Below, piece after piece: positions 7,949 through 19,047 of a stretch of DNA of 64,000 nt. The DNA is from Haemophilus sputorum CCUG 13788 (GTDB taxonomy: Bacteria; Pseudomonadota; Gammaproteobacteria; Enterobacterales; Pasteurellaceae). Location: contig NZ_AFNK01000003.1 in assembly GCF_000238795.1 (NCBI RefSeq), positions 22,058 to 86,057 of the forward strand, given 5' to 3'. Every line of letters begins with the position of its first letter. Position 1 is the first letter of the stretch. Below the pieces are notes generated by a model. That model was given only the letters and a program-made list of their open reading frames with translations, was not told where the DNA came from and did not search any database. A program made the position numbers and the translations under genes.

Positions 7949-10900
7949 TTAGACCGCTTGCGTTAATAATTTTTGTGCTAATTGTTTTGCCCCTTTGAAA
8001 TCGACCTTGCCTGAGCCTAACAGTGGAATTTCTTCTACTAGCAACACTTCGCTTGGCTGCATAATCGGGACTAAACTAGAGGCTTTAATTCTCGCTTTAA
8101 TCTCAGCTAAATCTAAGGTTGATTTCACCAATAAGACCACAGATTCGCCTTTTTTCTCATCACTAATGCTTGTGGCAGTAAATTGGGTTTCATCGCCGAA
8201 GACTTGTAAAAGTGCTTCTTCAACAGCACCAAGGCTAATCATTTCTCCGCCAATTTTAGCAAAGCGAGAATAGCGATCCACAATGGTAATAAAACCTTGT
8301 GCATCAATATGACCTTTATCGCCGGTTTTGTAATAGCGAACACCATCAATCTCAACAATGACATCATCGGTTTTCTCAGGATCATTTAAATAGCCTTTCA
8401 TGACTTGCCCACCACCGATAAGAATTAAGCCATCTTCACCCGTTGCTAATTCTTCTAAGGTTTCTGGATTCACAATTTTAATAACCGTGCCAGGAAGTGG
8501 TAAGCCAACAGAGCCAGTTTTACTAAATGTAAAGCTATTTAGTGTATCTGGATCTAACATATTCGGCATGTTGACACAAGCAACCGGTGCGGTTTCTGTT
8601 GCGCCATAACCTTCATAAATCTCTAGCCCGAATTTAAGGCGGAAAGCTTCATGCACGTCAGATTTTAATTTTTCAGCACCTGCAATTACCATACGGACTT
8701 GTTGGAACATGAGCGGATCCAACTTTTTATTTTTGCTGTATAAGCGGAAGAAAGTCGAGGTACCAAACAAAATACTAACATGATGACGCGCCGCCATTTT
8801 GCCGATAGTTGCCCCATCGGTTGGATCTGGGCAACTAACCATTTTAACCCCTTCGCAAAGTGGCATTAACGTGGTGACCGTTAATCCAAAGCTATGGAAA
8901 ATAGGTAAAGAGTTTAAAATCACATCATTGTGTTTGAAATTTAATAATTCGCTCACTTGCTTAATGTTGGTTAACAAGTTTTTGTGACTGAGCTCAATGC
9001 CTTTCGGATCCCCTTCACTTCCACTACTAAATAGAATAGTGGCGGTATCGTTAAGTGTGGTGTCTGCAAAATAGCAGAGTTTCATTAACGATGCTGGCAT
9101 CAATAAGGCGGTAAGTAATGCACTGATTTTCGTACTGCGAGCGGTCATTTTTGCTAAATTTTCTGCAAAAATGGCTTTATCGCCTAATACTTCTGCAAAA
9201 TCGAACCCTTTATCTTTCAGTTTATTTAAGAATTTCTCTGAAGTGATAATGTGGCTAATATTCGCTTTTGCTAAAGCTTTTTGCATACTTTCTTGGCTTA
9301 ACGTGTAGTTTAGGTTAACTGGCACTTTACCCATGACAAATAGTGCCATGTTTACCATTGCCCCGACGGCAGAACTTGGTAATAACACCCCAACGTGTTT
9401 GTCATTTTTCAACACGTTTTTGAGTTTTTTCACAAATACCAATACACCAGTAATAAATTTCAGGTTATTTAGTTCCATGCCTTGTGCATCAGCCACACAG
9501 CTTTTAAGAAGCTGACTTTTCGCTTGATCTAACCAGTGATGTTGCAATGGTTTTTGGCGGTTAATAAAGCGTTCCCACGCGCTGAACGAGAGTTCAACGA
9601 CTTTTTGTTTCATAGTTGCTGCATCGACAGAAGCATCCACAACTGGACCAAATGCGACCAAAATTTCGCGTTTACCTTGGCGTTTAGTCATGCGTTTGTA
9701 GAAGTTATCGGCACGAGAGAAGCTTGAGCCCCATAAACCGCGTAAGTAGAACGGCATCACTGCCACATTTTCAAGACCTTTTAAAATAAGTTCAAAGCCT
9801 TTTTGGAATTCGTTAATTTGTCCGTTATAGCTGATATGACCTTCAGGGAATAATGCAACAACTTCGCCTTTCTCTAAACAAGCACGAATGGCTTGAATCG
9901 ATTCTTTGCTTGCGCCAGCACCAATTGGAATAACACGGAAGAATTTAAATAACCATTTCAAATACCATTTGTTATAAATTGGGCGGTACATTACAAAACG
10001 GATCGCACGTGGGCTGGCTGCTTGTAAGATCATCCAGTCAATCCAACTAATATGGTTGCCAAGCATTAACACGCCACCTGTTTGTGGAAGGTTACGTAAG
10101 CCATCAACATGGAAACGGTAGCTGGCTTTAACGATAGGTAGCATTAACAAGCGGGCAAATAAATGAGGTAATTGCAAAATAGCAAAGAAACTACCGATTA
10201 AACAAACTAATGCCGTAAAGAAGAATAGTCCGGTGGTAGAAACTTGTAAGCTGACTAACAGCATGCTCAATAGCAAAAAGCCAACCATGAAGATATTTTG
10301 GATGAAGTTATTGCCTGCCATAATGCGACCACTACTTTCTTCTTTGGCTAAGAATTGAATCGTTGCATTCAGTGGCACAATAAATAACCCACCAAAAAAG
10401 CCGAAACCAAAAGAGCATAATGATAAACCTGTATTCGTACCAGAAAGGGTTAAACCTAACAATGAGAAGAAGAGGCCTAATGCACCGATTGGAACAATAC
10501 CATGTTCAATATGATAATCAGACCATTTTCCTGCAATGTAAGAGCCTAGAATTAACCCTACACCGCTAATCGCTAAAATACCTTGAATCACAAGCGCGTT
10601 ATCTGAACCAAAATTCGCTTTATAGTGAGCTGGAAATGCTGCTACTACAACTTGAGAAACACCCCAAAACAGGCTTAACCCAATAATGCTTAACCAAATG
10701 TTACTATCGGCACGTAAAGCATTAACGTTTTCACGTAGATAGCTTAATTTTGCATATTTTTTCGCAGAAAAGACCGCTTGTTGTTCGGTTTCTTGTGGAT
10801 AAAACGGAATGCGCCAAGCAAATAAAGCTTCTAAAGTACTGAGTACAACCAATGCCACTCCAATTAAAGAGACACTTTGAAGCACAACATTTGGGTCTGT

Positions 10901-11407
10901 TGAAGCCGCGTAGTCTTGCTCAAAATAGAAAGAGAAGGCAAAAGAGCTGAATAGGATTGCCACAATGGTAAGGGCTTGAATGACACCATTTGCCATCCCT
11001 AATTTTTCTGAACCGACAATAGATTTGATAATGCTGTATTTTGCCGGAGAGTAAATCGCACTTTGTGCGGCGAGCACTAATGTTAATCCAAATGCCCAAT
11101 AAAATTGGCCACTGAAATAGCATAAACAAATCAGTGCGCTAATGACGACGGCGGCCACACTGCTGTAACGAATCACATTAGTGCGTGAAAATTTTTCATT
11201 TAAAAATGCAGAGGGCGAAAATAAAAAGATAAACGGCAACAAGATCATGGTATTGACCAGTGCAGTTAAAATCGTTTGGGTATCGCCTTCAAAACTCTTT
11301 AATAAAACGTTTTGAATCGTAATTTTATGGGCTAAATCGACGCTTGCGTTTAAAAACATAATCGCAAGGTAAGGCATAAAGCCAGTAATACGAAAAAGCT
11401 TTAACAT
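7949..11407 (-). CDS. aas: MFS transporter / 2-acyl-GPE acyltransferase / acyl-ACP synthetase fusion (LplT-Aas type)
   Basis: A 1152-residue inner-membrane protein joining three modules for lysophospholipid recycling. Residues 1-420 form a 12-helix MFS transporter resembling the lysophospholipid flippase LplT. Residues about 440-630 are a PlsC-type acyltransferase with the HX4D motif in GNHISWIDW and FPEGHISYNG. Residues about 690-1150 are an AMP-forming acyl-ACP synthetase with TILFSSGSEGDPKG near 790 and a C-terminal ligase lid. In Escherichia coli the transporter (lplT) and enzyme (aas) are separate adjacent genes, so this is their natural fusion. It starts 301 bases before the divergent metE. 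Confidence 0.9.
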   Translation of the reverse strand: MLKLFRITGFMPYLAIMFLNASVDLAHKITIQNVLLKSFEGDTQTILTALVNTMILLPFIFLFSPSAFLNEKFSRTNVIRYSSVAAVVISALICLCYFSGQFYWAFGLTLVLAAQSAIYSPAKYSIIKSIVGSEKLGMANGVIQALTIVAILFSSFAFSFYFEQDYAASTDPNVVLQSVSLIGVALVVLSTLEALFAWRIPFYPQETEQQAVFSAKKYAKLSYLRENVNALRADSNIWLSIIGLSLFWGVSQVVVAAFPAHYKANFGSDNALVIQGILAISGVGLILGSYIAGKWSDYHIEHGIVPIGALGLFFSLLGLTLSGTNTGLSLCSFGFGFFGGLFIVPLNATIQFLAKEESSGRIMAGNNFIQNIFMVGFLLLSMLLVSLQVSTTGLFFFTALVCLIGSFFAILQLPHLFARLLMLPIVKASYRFHVDGLRNLPQTGGVLMLGNHISWIDWMILQAASPRAIRFVMYRPIYNKWYLKWLFKFFRVIPIGAGASKESIQAIRACLEKGEVVALFPEGHISYNGQINEFQKGFELILKGLENVAVMPFYLRGLWGSSFSRADNFYKRMTKRQGKREILVAFGPVVDASVDAATMKQKVVELSFSAWERFINRQKPLQHHWLDQAKSQLLKSCVADAQGMELNNLKFITGVLVFVKKLKNVLKNDKHVGVLLPSSAVGAMVNMALFVMGKVPVNLNYTLSQESMQKALAKANISHIITSEKFLNKLKDKGFDFAEVLGDKAIFAENLAKMTARSTKISALLTALLMPASLMKLCYFADTTLNDTATILFSSGSEGDPKGIELSHKNLLTNIKQVSELLNFKHNDVILNSLPIFHSFGLTVTTLMPLCEGVKMVSCPDPTDGATIGKMAARHHVSILFGTSTFFRLYSKNKKLDPLMFQQVRMVIAGAEKLKSDVHEAFRLKFGLEIYEGYGATETAPVACVNMPNMLDPDTLNSFTFSKTGSVGLPLPGTVIKIVNPETLEELATGEDGLILIGGGQVMKGYLNDPEKTDDVIVEIDGVRYYKTGDKGHIDAQGFITIVDRYSRFAKIGGEMISLGAVEEALLQVFGDETQFTATSISDEKKGESVVLLVKSTLDLAEIKARIKASSLVPIMQPSEVLLVEEIPLLGSGKVDFKGAKQLAQKLLTQAV

Positions 11408-11570
11408 AGAAACCTCGTGGTTTAGGGCAAGAAGCTATTTTTACTTCTTTACGGATACTGAACCACCCTTAAATCAGCTTAAGGGCGCTTTTAAAATATC
11501 GCTATTTTAAATATCTAATTTGAAAGTGTAAAGCTCAACTTTTCAGTTTAATAAAGATATTTTATATTTA

Positions 11571-11615
11571 TGAATTTAATTCATGTTTAATTTGAAAATT
11601 ATGAGTTTGCATAAT
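11571..11615 (+). promoter_or_regulatory. MetR-type box and conserved promoter block upstream of metE
   Basis: TGAATTTAATTCA at 11571-11583 fits the MetR consensus TGAA-N5-TTCA exactly. The block from its start to the end of TTGCATAAT at 11615 is 45 bases, the same as in front of metF (14116-14160), so spacing to the presumed promoter is conserved. The rest of the 301-bp gap before metE holds a possible weak hairpin at 11465-11490 and a 5' leader hairpin, GTTTAGC...GCTAAAC, at 11647-11665. I see no SAM riboswitch and no clear MetJ box. Confidence 0.65.
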
Positions 11616-11708
11616 ATTGTAAAAAGTATGATTATCTCCTCAAGCCGTTTAGCGAAGTGCTAAACCTCTGTATTTTAGAAAATTATAAAGATCATAGGAG
11701 TTATCATC

Positions 11709-13991
11709 ATGGGTACATTACATACTACTTCCCACATTTTAGGTTTTCCACGCGTTGGTGCAAAACGCGAATTAAAATTTGCACAAGAACGTTATTGGCG
11801 TAAAGAATTAGCCGAACAAGATTTATTAGATATTGCTAAAGTATTACGCGAGAAAAACTGGCAAAACCAAGCAGCAAGTCATGTTGATTTTGTGGCAGTA
11901 GGCGATTTTACTTTCTACGATCATATCTTAGATTTACAAGTTGCAACCGGTGCAATTCCTGCTCGTTTTGGATTCGATAGCCAAAATTTAACACTTGATC
12001 AATATTTCCAGTTAGCACGCGGTAACAAAGCGCAGTTTGCCATCGAAATGACAAAATGGTTTGATACCAACTATCACTACCTTGTACCAGAATTCCATGC
12101 AAATACTGAATTTAAACCAAATCCTACTCATTATGTCAACCAAATTCGTGAAGCAAAAGCATTAGGCTTAACTGTCAAACCAGTTATTGTTGGCCCATTA
12201 ACCTTCTTATGGTTAGGAAAAGAGAAAGGGGAAGCCTTCAACCGCTTTGATTTATTAGCGAAATTAGTTCCAGTTTATCAGGCTATTTTAGCTGCGATTG
12301 TAGCCGAAGGTGTGGAATGGATTCAAATTGATGAGCCAGCACTGGCTTTAGATTTACCGGCTGAATGGGTGGCTGCTTACGAAGGCGTTTATGCGCAATT
12401 AAGCCAAGTGAATGCTAAAATTTTATTAGCAACCTATTTTGGTTCAGTTGCAGAACATGCGGCACTTTTAAAACGCTTACCAGTTGATGGCTTACATTTA
12501 GATTTAGTGAGAGCGCCAGAACAATTAAGTGCATTTGAAGATTACACAAAAGTTCTTTCAGCAGGCGTTATTGAAGGTCGTAATATCTGGCGTGCGAATT
12601 TAAACCAAGTTTTAGACGTACTTGAACCGTTAAAAGCGAAATTCGGTGAGCGTTTATGGGTTGCTCCAAGCTGTTCATTGCTTCATACCCCATATGATTT
12701 AGCAGTTGAAACGCAATTACAAGAGAAAAATCCAGATTTATATCGCTGGTTAGCATTTACTTTACAAAAAGTTGGCGAGTTAAATGTGGTAAAACAAGCT
12801 TTAAATCAAGGTCGTGATGCAGTGCGTGCTGAGTTAGATGATAGCCAAGCAGCAGCAGATGCGCGTGCAAGCAGCAAAGTGATCCACAAAGCCGAAGTGG
12901 CTGAACGTTTAGCGAATTTACCGGCTAATGCAGATCAACGTAAATCACCATTTGCAGAGCGTATTGCACAACAAAATGCGTGGTTAAATTTACCTGTTTT
13001 ACCAACGACAACAATTGGTTCATTCCCACAAACCTTACAAATTCGTCATGCGCGTGCAGCGTTTAAGAAAGGTGAGCTTTCACTTGAAGATTACGAAGCA
13101 GCAATGAGAAAAGAGATTGAGTATGTGGTTCGTCAACAAGAAGACCTAGATCTTGATGTACTTGTTCACGGTGAAGCTGAACGTAACGACATGGTGGAAT
13201 ATTTTGGTGAATTATTAGATGGTTTTGCTTTCACAAAATTTGGTTGGGTACAAAGCTACGGTTCACGTTGTGTGAAACCACCTGTTATTTTTGGTGACGT
13301 TACTCGCCCAACGCCAATGACAGTACGTTGGTCTGAATATGCGCAAAGCTTAACTAACCGCGTAATGAAAGGGATGTTAACTGGCCCTGTGACAATTCTA
13401 CAATGGTCATTTGTGCGTAACGATATTCCTCGTTCAACCGTGTGTAAACAAATTGCTGTGGCGCTTTCTGATGAAGTATTAGATTTAGAAAAAGCAGGCA
13501 TCAAAGTGATTCAAATTGATGAACCAGCGATTCGTGAAGGGTTACCGCTTAAACGTGCAGATTGGGATGCTTATTTACAATGGGCTGGTGAAGCGTTCCG
13601 TTTAAGCTCAATGGGTTGTCAAGACGATACTCAAATTCATACACACATGTGTTATTCTGAATTTAACGACATCTTACCTGCGATTGCAGCACTTGATGCA
13701 GACGTGATTACGATTGAAACCTCACGTTCAGATATGGATTTATTAGATGCCTTCGTGAAATTCAATTACCCGAATGACATTGGCCCAGGTGTGTATGATA
13801 TTCATAGCCCACGTGTGCCAACAGCAAACGAAATCGAACACTTATTGCGTAAAGCGTTAAATGTGATTCCAAAAGAACGTTTATGGGTAAACCCAGACTG
13901 TGGTTTAAAAACACGTGGTTGGACAGAAACCGTAGAGCAATTAAAAGTGATGGTAGATGTGACTAAAAAATTACGTGCAGAACTTGCCTAA
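11709..13991 (+). CDS. metE: Cobalamin-independent methionine synthase
   Basis: Transfers the methyl group of 5-methyltetrahydropteroyltri-glutamate to homocysteine, the last step of methionine synthesis in the cytosol. It has 760 residues, the usual length. The N-terminal barrel starts [15 protein letters not shown]. The C-terminal catalytic barrel carries the zinc site: HMCYSEF near residue 646 gives His and Cys, and CGLKTRGW near 731 the second Cys. Both Asp/Glu-rich IDEPA motifs are present. ATG follows AGGAG. It is transcribed alone and ends in a strong hairpin. metF, 220 bp downstream, makes its methyl donor, and both carry a MetR-type box. Confidence 0.97.
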   Translation: MGTLHTTSHILGFPRVGAKRELKFAQERYWRKELAEQDLLDIAKVLREKNWQNQAASHVDFVAVGDFTFYDHILDLQVATGAIPARFGFDSQNLTLDQYFQLARGNKAQFAIEMTKWFDTNYHYLVPEFHANTEFKPNPTHYVNQIREAKALGLTVKPVIVGPLTFLWLGKEKGEAFNRFDLLAKLVPVYQAILAAIVAEGVEWIQIDEPALALDLPAEWVAAYEGVYAQLSQVNAKILLATYFGSVAEHAALLKRLPVDGLHLDLVRAPEQLSAFEDYTKVLSAGVIEGRNIWRANLNQVLDVLEPLKAKFGERLWVAPSCSLLHTPYDLAVETQLQEKNPDLYRWLAFTLQKVGELNVVKQALNQGRDAVRAELDDSQAAADARASSKVIHKAEVAERLANLPANADQRKSPFAERIAQQNAWLNLPVLPTTTIGSFPQTLQIRHARAAFKKGELSLEDYEAAMRKEIEYVVRQQEDLDLDVLVHGEAERNDMVEYFGELLDGFAFTKFGWVQSYGSRCVKPPVIFGDVTRPTPMTVRWSEYAQSLTNRVMKGMLTGPVTILQWSFVRNDIPRSTVCKQIAVALSDEVLDLEKAGIKVIQIDEPAIREGLPLKRADWDAYLQWAGEAFRLSSMGCQDDTQIHTHMCYSEFNDILPAIAALDADVITIETSRSDMDLLDAFVKFNYPNDIGPGVYDIHSPRVPTANEIEHLLRKALNVIPKERLWVNPDCGLKTRGWTETVEQLKVMVDVTKKLRAELA

Positions 13992-14004
13992 TTTCCACAC
14001 GTTA

Positions 14005-14028
14005 GCAGGCCGAAAGGCCTGCTTTTTT
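14005..14028 (+). terminator. Rho-independent terminator of metE
   Basis: A perfect seven-base stem, GCAGGCC-GAAA-GGCCTGC, followed by six T, starts 14 bases after the metE stop codon. Confidence 0.9.
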
Positions 14029-14034
14029 ATTCTG

Positions 14035-14081
14035 ACAAGCGGTCGGTTTTCGCAAAAAATTTGCAAAATCAGACCGCTTGT
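14035..14081. repeat. Inverted pair of Apl-type uptake signals
   Basis: ACAAGCGGTCGG and AGACCGCTTGT face each other across a pairing A/T-rich core (CGCAAAA...TTTGCAAAA), right after the metE terminator. Confidence 0.75.
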
Positions 14082-14115
14082 TGTTTTATATGACTCATAT
14101 TAAAGATTATTTAGT

Positions 14116-15089
<974 letters not shown>

Positions 15090-15111
15090 GTTTGAAATCA
15101 ATTCAAATAAA

Positions 15112-15140
15112 AATGTGTGAGTTAAAATAACTCACACATT
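15112..15140. terminator. Bidirectional terminator between metF and the MerR-like gene
   Basis: AATGTGTGAGTT and AACTCACACATT form a perfect 12-bp stem with A-rich sequence on the left and T8 on the right, serving both convergent genes. Confidence 0.9.
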
Positions 15141-15144
15141 TTTT

Positions 15145-15789
15145 TTATGCACCTTTCGCTTGTTGTTGATAAGTGTTGAAAGTTTGTAAATTCAACACAT
15201 AAGGTTTTAAGAGCAATAACATATCAAATAAGTGTTTTAATCGACCATCTTGATCTTCACGGTCAGCTAAAATATTCAAACCGATTTTGACTTCTTGTTG
15301 CGCTAGTTTTTTCGCTGTTTCTGCATAATCTTTTAATAATTGATATTCATCGCCATCACAACGGCTGATAATAGCAAGAATATCTCGCTCTTTTCCAGTA
15401 TAAATGCCGTTACGTGGGTTAATTAACCCCATTTCAACTAATTCATGTAATTCAATTTCAGTGATACCAAATTCTTCACATAATTCTGATGCTAAGAATT
15501 TTTCACTTTCTGCGCCCATAATCAGATCTAATGAATAAGTCAGACTTTTATATGGATTGTTGATGTCAAAATCTGGATGCGAAAATAGCGCACGGATTTG
15601 TGAAATAGAAGCATTAAAGTTAGTTTGTAAATATTTAATAAATTCAATGAGTTGAATATTGCCTTCATCATATAGGTGAAAATTGGGTTTATCTTTGAAT
15701 GGTTCTGGCAATAACCCTTCTTTAATATAATAAAGAATAGTCGATTTTGGGGTATTTGTCAGTTTGGAAAGATCGTTCATTTTTAACAT
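15145..15789 (-). CDS. MerR-family transcriptional regulator
   Basis: A 214-residue protein. The N-terminal 70 residues form a winged helix-turn-helix of MerR type (LTNTPKSTILYYIKEGLLPEP, then FHLYDEGNIQLIEFI). The C-terminal part is helical and contains no Cys cluster typical of metal sensors, so the ligand is unknown. The start at 15789 follows AAGGAG at six bases; a second Met three codons on is possible. It is divergent from the permease gene at 15956, which makes that gene a candidate target. Confidence 0.8.
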   Translation of the reverse strand: MLKMNDLSKLTNTPKSTILYYIKEGLLPEPFKDKPNFHLYDEGNIQLIEFIKYLQTNFNASISQIRALFSHPDFDINNPYKSLTYSLDLIMGAESEKFLASELCEEFGITEIELHELVEMGLINPRNGIYTGKERDILAIISRCDGDEYQLLKDYAETAKKLAQQEVKIGLNILADREDQDGRLKHLFDMLLLLKPYVLNLQTFNTYQQQAKGA

Positions 15790-15955
15790 AAGTTACTCCT
15801 TTCTAATAATATTCTCTTAAGTATAGCACAAAAGTAAGAAGTCAAACTATTAACTTTTATTCTTTGAAGCGGTTTATTTCAGAGAATGTTTCTGTAAATA
15901 CAGAATTTATGGCAAAATCGAACAATTAGACTTCATTAATTCAAAAGGATTCATT

Positions 15956-17158
15956 ATGAGTAAACAACCTTCTCTATTTGGAGGAGCTTCGATTATTGCC
16001 GGCGTGTGTGTTGGCGCGGGTATGTTAGCATTACCAACTGCAGGTGCAGGGGCTTGGACAATTTGGACAATTTTTGCCATGTTGCTTACCATGATCACCA
16101 TGACACTTTCTGGTTGGTTATTATTAGACGTTTATAAAAGCTATCCATTACGTGTTTCATTTAATACGGTAACTAAAGATTTATTGGGTAGTGTGGTTAA
16201 TGTGATTAACAACCTTGCCGTTTATTTCGTCGGTGGCATTTTACTTTATGCTTATACTACAGTGTCAGGTGGTATTTTTAGCGGGCTCACACAAAATTAT
16301 GTAGATTTTGGTGCTAACAGTGCGGCAATTTGGTCTGTCATTATTGTAGGATTATTTTCTTTTATTGTTTGGCATTCAACTCGATTTGTTGACCGAGTGT
16401 CTGTTTTGCTAATTGTTTTCATGGCAATTACCTTTATATTGAGTATTTGGGGATTAGTCACAAACATCAATCTTTCAACGCTTTTTGATACACAAAAAAT
16501 GGCAGAATCAGATTATGCTAAATATACGTTAGCCGTGTTACCAGTTGCGTTAACCTCATTTGGCTACCACCATTCTGTTTCCTCTATGCGTGATTACTAC
16601 GGGGAAGAGCGCAAAGCAAAATGGGCAATTGCTGGTGGAACAACGATTGCTTTACTTCTTTATCTACTTTGGATTATTAGTATTTTCGGTGTGTTACCAC
16701 GTAGTCAATTTGGCCCGTTAATTGCTAACGATAATGTTGCTACTTTATTAAATGCGGTAAGTGCAGTGGTTGAAACGCCATATATTAGCCAAGCGATCAA
16801 TGCCTTTACCATTGCGGCAATTCTTTCTTCTTTTGTTGGTGTAGGTTTAGGTACTTTCGATTTCTTATCAGATTTCTTCAAATTTGATAACAGCAAAGTA
16901 GGTAGAACAAAAGCGTGGGCAGTAACTTTCTTACCACCATTAGCTTTCTCATTAGTTTCTCCGGAAGGCTTTGGGTTGGCTATCGGTTATGCCGGTGCAG
17001 TAGCAACCATTTGGACATGTATCATTCCAGCTGCATTAGCTTTCAAAGCGAAAAAAAGTAACATTGCTGCAATTAGCTTAATTCTGATTTTTGGTATTTG
17101 TACGGCAGTATTCCATTTTCTTGCAATGCAAGGAAAAATCCCGTTATTTAAAGGCTAA
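15956..17158 (+). CDS. mtr: Aromatic amino acid permease (Mtr/TnaB-like)
   Basis: An inner-membrane symporter of the hydroxy/aromatic amino acid permease family, 400 residues with about eleven membrane helices. The N-terminal IIAGVCVGAGMLALP is the family signature. SFGYHHSVSSMRDYYG and VGLGTFDFLSDFFKFD resemble the tryptophan permeases Mtr/TnaB more than TyrP, so tryptophan is the most likely substrate; this is inference. An AAAGGA site precedes the ATG. It is monocistronic, about 77 bp before rraA. I see no TrpR operator. Confidence 0.8.
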   Translation: MSKQPSLFGGASIIAGVCVGAGMLALPTAGAGAWTIWTIFAMLLTMITMTLSGWLLLDVYKSYPLRVSFNTVTKDLLGSVVNVINNLAVYFVGGILLYAYTTVSGGIFSGLTQNYVDFGANSAAIWSVIIVGLFSFIVWHSTRFVDRVSVLLIVFMAITFILSIWGLVTNINLSTLFDTQKMAESDYAKYTLAVLPVALTSFGYHHSVSSMRDYYGEERKAKWAIAGGTTIALLLYLLWIISIFGVLPRSQFGPLIANDNVATLLNAVSAVVETPYISQAINAFTIAAILSSFVGVGLGTFDFLSDFFKFDNSKVGRTKAWAVTFLPPLAFSLVSPEGFGLAIGYAGAVATIWTCIIPAALAFKAKKSNIAAISLILIFGICTAVFHFLAMQGKIPLFKG

Positions 17159-17235
17159 TGAACAGAATGTTTTGCAAATAAGCCGGCTAGCGTTATACTG
17201 AAACCGATAAAAACAGTTTAAACAAGGAGCATATT

Positions 17236-17733
17236 ATGCGTGTTGATACTTCTGCGCTTTGCGATATTTATTTAGATCAAGTCGATGTCGTGGAACCTAT
17301 CTTTTCCAGCTTCGGTGGCGCGTCTTCTTTCTTTGGTAAAATTACTACCGTTAAATGCTTTGAAAGCAACGGGTTAATTGCACAAGTATTAGAAGAAGAA
17401 GGGGAAGGGCGCGTATTACTTGTCGATGGCGGTGGCGCAGTACGCCGTGCTTTAATTGATGCTGAATTAGCACAACTTGCATTAGATAACGGCTGGGAAG
17501 GGATTATTGTTTACGGTGCTGTTCGTCAATTAGATGTATTAGAAACACTAGATATTGGGATTCATGCACTTGCCCCAATTCCAGTAGGTGCAGAAGAGAC
17601 AGAAATCGGTGAAGTGGATACACCTGTGAATTTCGGTGGCGTCACATTCTTCCCAGAAGATTATATTTATGCTGATCTGACGGGCATCATTCTTTCTCCT
17701 GAATTACTAGATTTAACCGAGTTAGAAGAATAA
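17236..17733 (+). CDS. rraA: Regulator of RNase E activity A
   Basis: A trimeric, cytosolic protein that binds RNase E and inhibits its cleavage of mRNA. It has 165 residues against 161 in Escherichia coli. The family core is visible: [40 protein letters not shown] and [11 protein letters not shown]. The usual companion menA is absent; the upstream gene is a permease. Its target rne lies only 3.8 kb downstream on the same strand. AAGGAG precedes the ATG. Confidence 0.95.
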   Translation: MRVDTSALCDIYLDQVDVVEPIFSSFGGASSFFGKITTVKCFESNGLIAQVLEEEGEGRVLLVDGGGAVRRALIDAELAQLALDNGWEGIIVYGAVRQLDVLETLDIGIHALAPIPVGAEETEIGEVDTPVNFGGVTFFPEDYIYADLTGIILSPELLDLTELEE

Positions 17734-17746
17734 TTCATTATCATTG

Positions 17747-17776
17747 ATAAGCGGGCTTTTTAGCCCGCTTATTTTT
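17747..17776 (+). terminator. Terminator of rraA
   Basis: ATAAGCGGGCT and AGCCCGCTTAT form a perfect 11-bp stem with a four-base loop, followed by T6. Confidence 0.9.
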
Positions 17777-17890
17777 TACATTTAATTCTTTTAGAACATT
17801 CATTTTATGATTCACAATCAAAAATTGATAATTTGATTAAAACACTATATTATTTTACTAAAGTATACTCTTTTAGTAAGGAAATGTATC

Positions 17891-18778
17891 ATGCGCTCTC
17901 ATAAGATTAAACTAATTTGTTTGGCTGCACTTGCAACCTTTTTAACAAGTTGCTCAACAATGTATAACCCATTAGACACTTTATACTGGCATGGTAAAGA
18001 AGACTATGAGTTTTTTGCTCGAAAACGTTTACCAGATGAATCTTATCAATGCTTTAAAGACAATGAAAAAAGTTATATTCACGCTTATCGACTTGCTCTT
18101 TATGATTTACAAACCTATGAAGTTGGCAGAAATTCTAGAACAATCTTTCTGACAACCGAAAAAGTCTATACTGGCGGTCATACATGGACTTATGTATTTA
18201 CAGATGCAAACCATAAAATCACATCTATTAGAGATGCCACCGGGTTTGGTGACATTGAAAAAGAATTTGGTTGTGGTGAGTATCAAGAAGCAGTAAAAAT
18301 TGCTACACCAGAAGAACTAAAAAAACGCAAAATTAAACCTAGATTATGGGCGGCTATTGCTCGCTCTCCAGAAATAAATCAAATGATGTGGGCTTCAGAT
18401 GCCGCCTATAGCACGCTTGAGCAAGCCAAACAAGATGCACTAAAACAATGTCAAGAGTATGGTGGTAAAGACTGCCAATTAGCGATTGGCATAAGTAATA
18501 TGTGTTTAGGGCTAGCTAGCGGTAGAGATAGTAGCGGTTTGAGAGATTACTTTGGAAATAGTATTATCCCTGAGCACGCAAAAGCAATGGCAGTTGAGAA
18601 TTGCCAAGCAAAAGGAGGCTCATCTTGTGAACCAAGCCCAGCACCGTCGCTTTGTGCCCTACCGTGCGATATGCTTAAAGATAAAACTTGTAACTTCGAT
18701 AGCCCTCAGGTCATCATGCCAGGGGTTAAAGGCGGAAAAGCATTTAATGTAGCATTAGATGGTAACGTAATTAAATAG
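17891..18778 (+). CDS. Lipoprotein with a DUF4189-like C-terminal domain
   Basis: A 295-residue predicted lipoprotein. The signal peptide ends in a lipobox with Cys21 (TFLTSC). The middle part (residues 40-150) matches nothing I know. The C-terminal part, WAAIARSPEINQMMWASDAA onward, carries the repeated Ala/Cys pattern of DUF4189, with several Cys likely to pair (KQCQEYGGKDC; ENCQAKGGSSC). This points to a folded periplasmic or outer-membrane domain of unknown function. AAGGA precedes the ATG. A decayed IS fragment begins 15 bases after the stop. Confidence 0.75.
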   Translation: MRSHKIKLICLAALATFLTSCSTMYNPLDTLYWHGKEDYEFFARKRLPDESYQCFKDNEKSYIHAYRLALYDLQTYEVGRNSRTIFLTTEKVYTGGHTWTYVFTDANHKITSIRDATGFGDIEKEFGCGEYQEAVKIATPEELKKRKIKPRLWAAIARSPEINQMMWASDAAYSTLEQAKQDALKQCQEYGGKDCQLAIGISNMCLGLASGRDSSGLRDYFGNSIIPEHAKAMAVENCQAKGGSSCEPSPAPSLCALPCDMLKDKTCNFDSPQVIMPGVKGGKAFNVALDGNVIK

Positions 18779-18792
18779 CCTACTTCCAAAAT

Positions 18793-18971
18793 TGATCTGC
18801 ACTTAAAAATTAGGACACCTAATTTGAAGTGCAGATTATGTTTTATTCTTATCAATCTCGTTTAGAAATGATTAAACTGGTCATCAAGCAGGATTGTGGT
18901 ATTTGTAAGCTAGTTAAATACAAGAATTTGGGATAGATTCCTAACATATCTAACTTTTTATGCGCAGATTA
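18793..18971 (+). mobile_element. Internally deleted, decayed copy of the IS3-family element (179 bp)
   Basis: The left end TGATCTGCAC, the stretch ACACCTAATTTGAAGTGCAG and the first codons of orfA (MFYSYQSRLEMIKLVIKQD against MSYSYQFRLKIIKLVTEQD) match the IS at 2075. The frame is lost after about 30 codons. The right edge, CTAACTTTTTATGCGCAGATTA, resembles the IS right end, so both ends survive around a large deletion. The last base directly adjoins a paired uptake signal. Confidence 0.75.
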
Positions 18972-19018
18972 ACAAGCGGCCAGATTTCGCAAAATTTTTG
19001 CAGAATCTGACCGCTTGT
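18972..19018. terminator. Inverted pair of Apl-type uptake signals, probable znuA terminator
   Basis: ACAAGCGGCCAGA and TCTGACCGCTTGT pair across a matching A/T core just after the znuA stop (minus strand). The left edge is the junction with the IS relic. Confidence 0.7.
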
Positions 19019-19047
19019 ATGTTATTTGGCTAACGTTAGTCTATTGA

